Made by a program: the position numbers and the translations under genes
Source of the DNA: an uncultured Psychromonas sp.
GTDB taxonomy: Bacteria; Pseudomonadota; Gammaproteobacteria; Enterobacterales; Psychromonadaceae
Assembly (NCBI RefSeq): GCF_947489755.1
Contig: NZ_CANLFB010000015.1
Coordinates: forward strand, 1 to 64,000
Direction of reading: 5' to 3'
Length of the DNA: 64,000 nucleotides
Shown here: positions 58,069 to 64,000 of the stretch, in pieces
How positions within the stretch are numbered: position 1 is the first letter of the stretch
How the letters are laid out: each line of letters starts with the position of its first letter
The notes under the pieces: model-generated
Seen by the model: the letters and a program-made list of their open reading frames with translations, nothing else
Told to the model about the DNA's origin: nothing
Database searches by the model: none

Positions 58069-58752
58069 TTAGCTTTTTCTACTCATTCCTGCTGATATTG
58101 CCAAGACACTGCCCAATACAATAAACACACTACCAACTGTTCGGTTAACAATTTTCATCGTACTTGGTTTTGTTAATAGAGGGCTTATTTTTGTACCTAA
58201 CCCAGCGTACATAAACATGGAGGTGCAATCTATAAAAAACCAAGTGCTAGCGAGTACGGCATATTGTTCAATTTGTGGTAAATCAGCATTCATAAAACTA
58301 GGGAATAATGCAATAAAAAATAATAGATCTTTAGGGTTGCTGATACCCACCATAAAACCTTTTCTAAATAATAAATAAGCAGAGTAAGCGACAGGTTTTT
58401 TATTTTTATCGACATCTATCTCAGGCTCTGTACAACATATGGATGTTGTATCAACGTTATTCTCTATAGTCTTTTCTCTCCAAGCGCTCCATCCTAGATA
58501 CAATAAATACCCTGCACCCAATACTTTGATCACAAAGAAAAGTGTCTCAGAAGCGACTAGAATAGCGCCAAGGCCAACAGCTGAAAGAGTCATCAGTAAT
58601 AATGCAGCAATAGCGCCACCCAAAATGGTAGGGAGTGTTTTTTTGTTGCCGAATTTAACACCATCGGAAATACATAATAGCGCGGAAGGTCCGGGACTAA
58701 ATATCAGTACGCTAATAACGCTGACATAAACTAGCCAAGTACTTAATTCCAT
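58069..58752 (-). CDS. LysE/RhtB-family exporter
   Basis: Amino-acid exporter family membrane protein of 227 aa with about six segments. The N-terminus shows VLIFSPGPSALLCISDGVKFG, where PGP is the family hallmark. A later RKGFMVGISNPKDLLFFIALFPSF block is also typical. A short cytosolic loop with two cysteines (SICCTEPE) is unusual. Substrate not predictable. Confidence 0.88.
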   Translation of the reverse strand: MELSTWLVYVSVISVLIFSPGPSALLCISDGVKFGNKKTLPTILGGAIAALLLMTLSAVGLGAILVASETLFFVIKVLGAGYLLYLGWSAWREKTIENNVDTTSICCTEPEIDVDKNKKPVAYSAYLLFRKGFMVGISNPKDLLFFIALFPSFMNADLPQIEQYAVLASTWFFIDCTSMFMYAGLGTKISPLLTKPSTMKIVNRTVGSVFIVLGSVLAISAGMSRKS

Positions 58753-59084
58753 TTATCTAACTCCATCATTTAACTTAATTTTTATTATTGTTTTTTATTT
58801 ATTGCTCTAAATTTACACGTGACTTTATTTGTAGTTTTATACTACTTATATAAATAAACTTATAGTGAAATGTGTATTTAGACAAAAAATAATGTGCCTA
58901 AGATTTAATGCAAAGTATTAAAGAGCTCAATACTTTGCATTATTTTATAGAGTTTACTCGTTAAAACCGTTTCCTGTTTAACCACTTTCATTGAAGTAAA
59001 ATACCCTAAAGCTTATAAGTAACCAGCATTGAGGTTAAATAAACGCTAAGGGCTATTTTTAGGCGTGGTTTTAGGAAATAGTTT
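58753..59084. other. spacer with hairpin, no gene
   Basis: AATGCAAAGTATT (58907-58919) pairs perfectly with AATACTTTGCATT (58929-58941). It lies downstream of the peroxiredoxin-like gene on the minus strand and is probably its terminator, though the T-tail is weak. Nothing else is seen. Confidence 0.6.
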
Positions 59085-59618
59085 TTACGAATAAGTACCA
59101 CGAATCGGGTAATCATTCTCAGGTGCTTTAATAAATTCAAGTCCACCAGCTAATACGTCTATTTCAGGTCGAGCAAGCGGACCATTTGAGATATTAAGTA
59201 CTTGCACTTGGCCTTTTTCATTAATAACAAATAAGCCAGGTTCAGCAAAAACATGATCTGTCTCTTTTTCTGAGCGAGGATTAGAAATATACAATCCTAA
59301 AGCCTGCATTTGCTCAATACTTAAACCATAATAGATAGGAAAACTTATTTCTAAATCAGCTAAATGTGTTTCAAGTTGCGCTTTACTATCTGCTGATACA
59401 GCGACAATTTCAACACCGTTAGCTGTAATTCTTTCTTTATATGTTTCAAGTAAATTAAGGTATTTAGTACATAATGGACAATGCTTACCACGATAAACGA
59501 CAACCATTTTCCAATCAGCATCGTCAGATATATTGCGAAGGTCGACGTCGGTGCCATCAAGCCCTTTTACTAAAATAGATGGAAAAGGCGAGCCCGCTGT
59601 AATTGCTGAATGTGCCAT
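59085..59618 (-). CDS. peroxiredoxin-like (AhpC/TSA) protein
   Basis: Thioredoxin-fold protein of 177 aa. The active-site region reads VVVYRGKHCPLC, with Cys47 and Cys50 as a CxxC pair rather than the single peroxidatic Cys of typical 2-Cys peroxiredoxins. The PGLFVINEKGQVQ segment fits the AhpC/TSA family. It probably reduces peroxides or disulfides in the cytoplasm, as no signal peptide is seen. It is 70 bp after the YceI gene on the same strand, so the two may be co-transcribed. Confidence 0.82.
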   Translation of the reverse strand: MAHSAITAGSPFPSILVKGLDGTDVDLRNISDDADWKMVVVYRGKHCPLCTKYLNLLETYKERITANGVEIVAVSADSKAQLETHLADLEISFPIYYGLSIEQMQALGLYISNPRSEKETDHVFAEPGLFVINEKGQVQVLNISNGPLARPEIDVLAGGLEFIKAPENDYPIRGTYS

Positions 59619-59688
59619 AATATTTGCTCCTGATTTATATTAAAAAGATTAAACTCGACAATAAAATACTTTGTTTAAATGAAAGTGT

Positions 59689-60264
59689 TTATTGTTTGAA
59701 AATTAAATTGAATGTAACAGGTACTGCAGTACTAATTGAAGGTAACCCAGCAATCTCTTTAAGCTGTTGGACTCCCTTTTCTAAACCATAATCACTTGCA
59801 TTAATGACAAGTGGCATAACAGAAGTCACTAATAATCTTTGATCGTTTAATTTAGTAACTTGTACATCTGTTGTGATCTGATTTATTACCCCATGAAGCG
59901 ATAAATTAAACTTAACGGATTCACTATACGTATCACCAACATTTAAACTTGCCAATTTTTCTACATCAACAAATCCAGTTAATTTTGCATCCACAAATTT
60001 CGCGGTATCAAATAACATTTTTTCAATTCGTTCATTACGAATACCAATATTAGTTTCAACACTACTAAGGTCGATGTTTAGCTCTACCTGGCCAGAGTCG
60101 TTGATTTTCCCCGTTAATTTTTCAAAACTATGGACCTCACCTACCTTTAAACTTTTGATGCTGACAAAATTGAGTTTGGAACTCTCAGCAGACAAATCCC
60201 ATTGTGCAAATGCACTTGGTGACAAAAAGGCAAACAACAGGGCAACTCCAGAGAGTGCTTTCAT
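59689..60264 (-). CDS. YceI-family periplasmic protein
   Basis: Lipocalin-like periplasmic protein, often linked to isoprenoid binding or to acid and oxidative stress. The start at 60264 (MKALSGVALL) uses GGAG eight bases upstream; that GGAG overlaps an earlier in-frame ATG which I reject. The 191-aa precursor has a signal peptide cut near SAFA. The mature part has LNFVSIKSLKVGEVHSF and NIDLSSVETNIGIRNERI, both YceI hallmarks. Confidence 0.88.
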   Translation of the reverse strand: MKALSGVALLFAFLSPSAFAQWDLSAESSKLNFVSIKSLKVGEVHSFEKLTGKINDSGQVELNIDLSSVETNIGIRNERIEKMLFDTAKFVDAKLTGFVDVEKLASLNVGDTYSESVKFNLSLHGVINQITTDVQVTKLNDQRLLVTSVMPLVINASDYGLEKGVQQLKEIAGLPSISTAVPVTFNLIFKQ

Positions 60265-60743
60265 AAAAATCTCCATTAATTTTTAGTTAACTTAAAAAAA
60301 CCTACAAGTACCATCGTCTTAACATCTTGTTAAGTAGAATAACTCCGTATTTACGGTGGATAGACAGCTCTAATATTTGTATTAAAGCTGTCACACAATA
60401 TCAAACGTAGTAATTTAATCAATCAGTTAACCAAGGTTTAATCATAACAAATAAGAAAAGTGAAAAAATAGGGAAACGAAAAGCATGATTTAATCAAAAG
60501 TATTGGCCAATATTATTATCAAGCGCTTTAGCTAAAGAGCGTAGTTAAAAGACGTCATTAAAGGGATTAATTAAAGAAGTTAGTTGAGGGGCTTAATTAA
60601 TGAGATTAATTAAGCATAAAACGTTGTTGGATACATTAAACTTATGTGGCTCATTTTGCTTTAAAATAACACAAAATGCTAAAGTCGTTATGTCAAACAA
60701 CAACATGACGACTTAACCGATGAATGATAAACAGATAAGAAAC
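60265..60743. other. spacer with two hairpins, no gene
   Basis: GCTTAATTAA/TTAATTAAGC at 60591-60615 is perfect around TGAGA. AAGTCGTTATGT/ACATGACGACTT at 60682-60714 pairs at 11 of 12 positions and is probably the terminator of the HAD gene on the minus strand. Nothing coding is seen. Confidence 0.6.
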
Positions 60744-61367
60744 TTAATTTAACAACGCCATTAATTCAGACATATGCTTAATTTGAATAGAGGCGAGAGG
60801 ATGTTTATCGTCTAATGTAGGCGCATAATAAATACATTTCATTTTGGCCCCATTAGCCGCCTGCAAACCAACTAGACTGTCTTCAACAACAAAACATCGA
60901 GCAGGGTCAGCATTCATCTTTTTAGCGGCATGTAAGAAAATACCCGGCTCAGGCTTCCAAGTATCAATATCGTAAGAGCTGAAAATATTATCCTTAAAGA
61001 ATTCCGCTAACCCAGTCACTGCTAAAGCTTGCTTAATTTTCTCTCTAGGGGCAGACGAAGCAACGCAAAAAGGAATAGTTAATGAACTTAATAACGCTTT
61101 AACTCCCTCATTCGCTTTTAAATGGAGTTCAAAAAGATGTTTTACCTTAAGGCGATAATCGGGAATAAAATTCTCAGGGAAAGAAATATCAAACTCAGAT
61201 GCTAAGCTAGTCAGAGTAACATTAAGCTTAACGCCTCGGTATAATGCCATTAATTCCTCAGCGTCAGAGTCAATACCAAGTTCAGCAAGTTGCTGCTGTA
61301 GAGCAAGATTGCAAAGAAACTCGCTATCAACTAACGTCCCATCACAATCAAAAATAATCAAATCCAA
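60744..61367 (-). CDS. HAD-family sugar phosphatase, YieH-like
   Basis: Cytoplasmic HAD phosphatase of 207 aa. The catalytic motif is FDCDGTLVDSE with Asp7 and Asp9, then CVASSAPREK (motif II), WKPEPGIFLHAAKKMN (motif III) and VVEDSLVGLQAA (motif IV). The pattern YRGVKLNVTL and SSYDIDTWKP resembles E. coli YieH (6-phosphogluconate phosphatase). The substrate is therefore likely a sugar phosphate, but this is a family-level guess. Confidence 0.85.
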   Translation of the reverse strand: MDLIIFDCDGTLVDSEFLCNLALQQQLAELGIDSDAEELMALYRGVKLNVTLTSLASEFDISFPENFIPDYRLKVKHLFELHLKANEGVKALLSSLTIPFCVASSAPREKIKQALAVTGLAEFFKDNIFSSYDIDTWKPEPGIFLHAAKKMNADPARCFVVEDSLVGLQAANGAKMKCIYYAPTLDDKHPLASIQIKHMSELMALLN

Positions 61368-61834
61368 TATTTACTCCTTATGCCGAACTTCATTGAATGA
61401 CCTCATTTAATAACGATATTAAGTCACTTTAGTAGACAGCTTTATTAAACCAATATTGTTGTTTATTTACCCTATCAAACATAACGATTTAATCAACCTG
61501 TTGTATTTATTTTAATGTGTTAGTACTTCATTTATGGAAAATACAGCACAGAATTAAACGTTACCTTTTTATAAGTAAAGGATGAAAGGGAAATTAAAAT
61601 CATCATATCCTTAAGTCATTTAAGTCATTTAAGTCATTTAAGTTCCAGATAGAGATAGAGATAGCTATGCCGTACAATTATGTCAATTGACCTCAGCATT
61701 AAACGCTTTCCTCATAGCCCGTTATTACTTCAATAATTTTTCTTAAATGACACAGAACTAACTGTACTAACGATATAAAAAATATAACTCATTTATTTTA
61801 AATAAAATAACGATTTCATTAACCATAATTGACG
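61368..61834. other. spacer with short tandem repeats, no gene
   Basis: Three exact copies of TTAAGTCAT (61611-61637) plus a partial fourth are followed by AGATAG three times (61647-61664). No gene is seen between the HAD gene and the EAL-HDOD gene. Confidence 0.7.
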
Positions 61835-63037
61835 TTAAGTAGATATCTCATCGGCCCATAATGTTGACTCTACAGAGGAGTTAATGATTTCAGCCTCTGT
61901 AATATTTAACGTCTTACTCAACTCATCAACTTTGCCCCAATTTGAATTTTCAACGGCTTCCGCTAATTTAATAAGATCTTGAAGTCGACCTTCTTCGCCT
62001 AACAGCGCATCTTTAATTTCTTGATTAATGTTTAAAGGTTTCACAATAGCCGACATCTCTGAATCGAGTAAAGCATCGATAACCGACAACATGCCACACA
62101 GGTAACCGCTCTCTTTTTTATGATGTAAGCCCATTGAAGATAAGATCATTTCAAAGAATTTTGCACGCTGTAAAGACATATTAGACAGTATGCTAGGTTT
62201 ACCTGAATTTAATGTTTTGATCACTGCATAAGTTATAAACTTACGAACGCGATCTTCTCCTAGGTAAACCAGCGCTTGTTGTAATGATTTTATTGGCGAC
62301 CTAACCATCGAAAATTCATTAACAAAATTCAGTAATTTAAAAAGTAACCCAGGATTACTGGCGATTATTTTTTCAATTAAACGAAAGTCAAGTTCGCTAC
62401 TAGACACCGCCACTGACAGCTGAATTTTTGAATTGAGAGAAGAATCCAATATTTTATTATAAATCATTTCAGGTTTACTAAAAAAGTACCCTTGAAAAAG
62501 ATCAAACCCGTGCCCTTTTGCAGTATTAAACTCTTCGTAGGTTTCCACTTTTTCAGCTAAAAATTTAATGTCATAGTGAGTTAAAGACTTAATATACGTA
62601 GCCGCTTGGGAAAGAGAATAGGTTGTAATATCAAACTTTATGATATGGATATGTTTATAAAAACGCTCCCACTCTTTGCTCGGCACAAAGTCATCTAAGG
62701 CAATCGTATAACCTTTATTTTTTAATTCGACAATAATATTGTATAAGTCATCACTGGGTGGGCAATCTTCTAAAATTTCGATGACATAGTTTTTATTAGG
62801 GAAGTCAAATGGAAGCCTGTCGAGTAAACTTTCATAACCAAAGTTAACAAACCCTTTTTTGCCATCAAGAATTCGCTTTTGATGCACTAAAGTTTGATTA
62901 ACCAAGATACTTTTAGTGGCGTAATCAGAACTGACATTTGGAAATGAATTTTCTTTTCCATCTCGATAAAGTAATTCGAACGCAATGGTTTTTTTATTTC
63001 TATCGACAATTGGTTGTCGAGCAACATAAGAAGACAT
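61835..63037 (-). CDS. EAL-HDOD signalling protein, CdgJ-like
   Basis: Two-domain signalling protein of 400 aa. The start at 63037 (MSSYVARQPIVD) has AAGTAGGT at the right distance; the longer frame begins with TTG. The N-terminal EAL-like domain has AFELLYRDG in place of EAL-x-LxR, ALDDFVPSK, LAEKVET and LFQGYFFSKPE. Some catalytic residues are lost, so it may bind but not cleave c-di-GMP. The C-terminal HDOD domain shows LLFKLLNFVNE and QALVYLGEDRVRKFI. Vibrio CdgJ has this architecture and affects motility. Confidence 0.88.
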   Translation of the reverse strand: MSSYVARQPIVDRNKKTIAFELLYRDGKENSFPNVSSDYATKSILVNQTLVHQKRILDGKKGFVNFGYESLLDRLPFDFPNKNYVIEILEDCPPSDDLYNIIVELKNKGYTIALDDFVPSKEWERFYKHIHIIKFDITTYSLSQAATYIKSLTHYDIKFLAEKVETYEEFNTAKGHGFDLFQGYFFSKPEMIYNKILDSSLNSKIQLSVAVSSSELDFRLIEKIIASNPGLLFKLLNFVNEFSMVRSPIKSLQQALVYLGEDRVRKFITYAVIKTLNSGKPSILSNMSLQRAKFFEMILSSMGLHHKKESGYLCGMLSVIDALLDSEMSAIVKPLNINQEIKDALLGEEGRLQDLIKLAEAVENSNWGKVDELSKTLNITEAEIINSSVESTLWADEIST

Positions 63038-63728
63038 ATCCATACCTACTTGTAACAAATTAATGAATTATTTATTTAGCATCCATCTAAATAATAAGAG
63101 CACTGAACAACGTTGTTATGTGCATTGGGTCATCTAAAAACTAGGTTCTGAGGTTGATAGGTGTAGAAGCAATCAATAACCACAATGACAGGTTTATAAA
63201 CTAAATAATATAATTAAAATACAGAATAAAAGAACTTAAACAGCAAAGTGTGAGGTAATTAGTTTTTGTCATTTTTATATTTATTTTTTTAATAAAAATT
63301 GATCTCAATCATTTGATTAAAAAGACAAGTAAATACCTATATTTGTATAGCATACAAATCTAAAAAACTAACCATATAAATTTAAATAGCTCTTTAAATC
63401 ATAAAAAAGACGGTTTCTACTATTTATGATTGACGCTAATTAAAAACATTTAAAATAATAATGAAATCTCTTGTTCATTAAGGTTCCAACCTTATTGTTG
63501 GGCGCATAGGCTCGTTAAAACCAGTAAGCTAATTTAACCCCAGCTCTAGATAAAAACCAGTTAACGCTATTATTTCAGTAGACTTCTGTATCGCACTCAT
63601 ACTAGTAGAAAAACGTTATTAATATTATCGATAATCGTTTTTAGTTTGTTAATGTTATGTGCAACTAATATAATTCAATTATCAGGCATATAATTTAAGC
63701 CGTTATAAATATACAAACAAGGTTATAA
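63038..63728. other. AT-rich spacer with an FNR-like site
   Basis: TTGATCTCAATCAT at 63299-63312 differs from the FNR consensus TTGATnnnnATCAA at one base. TAAGGTT/AACCTTA at 63479-63494 is a small inverted repeat. No gene is seen in these 690 bp. Confidence 0.45.
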
Positions 63729-63980
63729 ATGAATCCAATTATTGCAATTTTAAAAAAACACAATGTCAGTGACGAGAAAATCAAATCACTGTTTGAAGCG
63801 TTAACTGATAACCCATTAATGGCAATGGGTTTGGTACAGCAACTAGGTATTCCACCAGAAGAGTTGAAACAATTGATGGGCACAATCATGACACAGCCTC
63901 ATTTAATTAAAGAAGCAACGGATGAGCTAGGCCTAGACTTTGCTAAAGTTCAAGAAGCAAAAGAAAAACTAAATAAGTAA
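63729..63980 (+). CDS. small DUF2999-like protein
   Basis: A small 83-aa helical protein, starting MNPIIAILKKHNVSDEKI. The pattern KSLFEALTDNPLMAMGLVQQL and KEATDELGLDFAKVQEAKEKL matches my memory of the DUF2999 family of Vibrio and relatives. It has no known function, no membrane segment and no signal peptide. TACAAACAAGG precedes the start. It is the last gene in the window. Confidence 0.7.
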   Translation: MNPIIAILKKHNVSDEKIKSLFEALTDNPLMAMGLVQQLGIPPEELKQLMGTIMTQPHLIKEATDELGLDFAKVQEAKEKLNK

Positions 63981-64000
63981 TAAGGTAAGCTTCTGCCACA

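Overview
The window (about 64 kb, low GC, dense in genes) looks like chromosomal DNA of a cold-adapted marine gammaproteobacterium. The gene content is Vibrio/Shewanella/Psychromonas-like: proXWV order, an ExeM-type nuclease with a GlyGly-CTERM tail, a PL7 alginate lyase, a TRAP transporter, a CdgJ-like EAL-HDOD protein and a DUF2999-like protein. A Psychromonas-type organism is my best guess, by inference only.

Region 1 (1-9.5 kb): the last 76 nt of an initiator tRNA-fMet gene, then a tandem array of at least five altered tRNA-fMet-derived units with a period of about 220 bp. Next comes a complete iron-sulfur operon, iscR-sufB-sufC-sufD-sufS-sufA-like-sufT-sufE. Two abutting IscR type-1-like sites overlap its promoter. 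A diverged copy of the tRNA-derived unit lies about 8 kb away at 9.0-9.18 kb, in a 1.25 kb stretch without genes.

Region 2 (9.5-14.1 kb): a full DSF (diffusible signal factor) quorum-sensing set in the Xanthomonas layout. rpfG (receiver/HD-GYP) and rpfC (hybrid sensor kinase) are convergent with rpfF (the crotonase-fold DSF synthase).

Region 3 (14.4-35.6 kb): transport and stress genes. These are macA-macB-outer membrane factor, proXWV (glycine betaine uptake), a ModF-like double ATPase, a Cache chemoreceptor, a DctPQM TRAP transporter divergent from a PL7 alginate lyase lipoprotein, an unknown 431-aa protein, a BCCT transporter and an HflX-like GTPase.

Region 4 (35.8-49.1 kb): a block that reads as extracellular DNA and nucleotide scavenging. 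It holds a class C acid phosphatase, an endonuclease-I-domain lipoprotein with two duplicated beta-rich modules, an ExeM/NucH-type nuclease, a porin, a UshA-like 5'-nucleotidase, a chemoreceptor and two divergent paralogous phosphoribosyltransferases. Together they could take DNA to nucleotides, then nucleosides and bases, then back to nucleotides.

Region 5 (49.3-64 kb): a GAF-GGDEF cyclase, a hotdog thioesterase, a small protein resembling half of an AAA+ domain, an ECF sigma factor/membrane partner/vWA lipoprotein set, a CynX-type MFS transporter, GFA, CopD-like, NUDIX, LysE, peroxiredoxin-like, YceI and HAD proteins, an EAL-HDOD protein and a DUF2999-like protein. With RpfG, the window carries three proteins of c-di-GMP families.

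Small tandem repeats (5-, 6-, 7-, 9- and 14-bp units) are scattered through the intergenic spaces. Hairpin terminators separate most transcription units. Coordinates, motifs and repeats were read by eye. Family names come from recognising conserved motifs, not from a database search.
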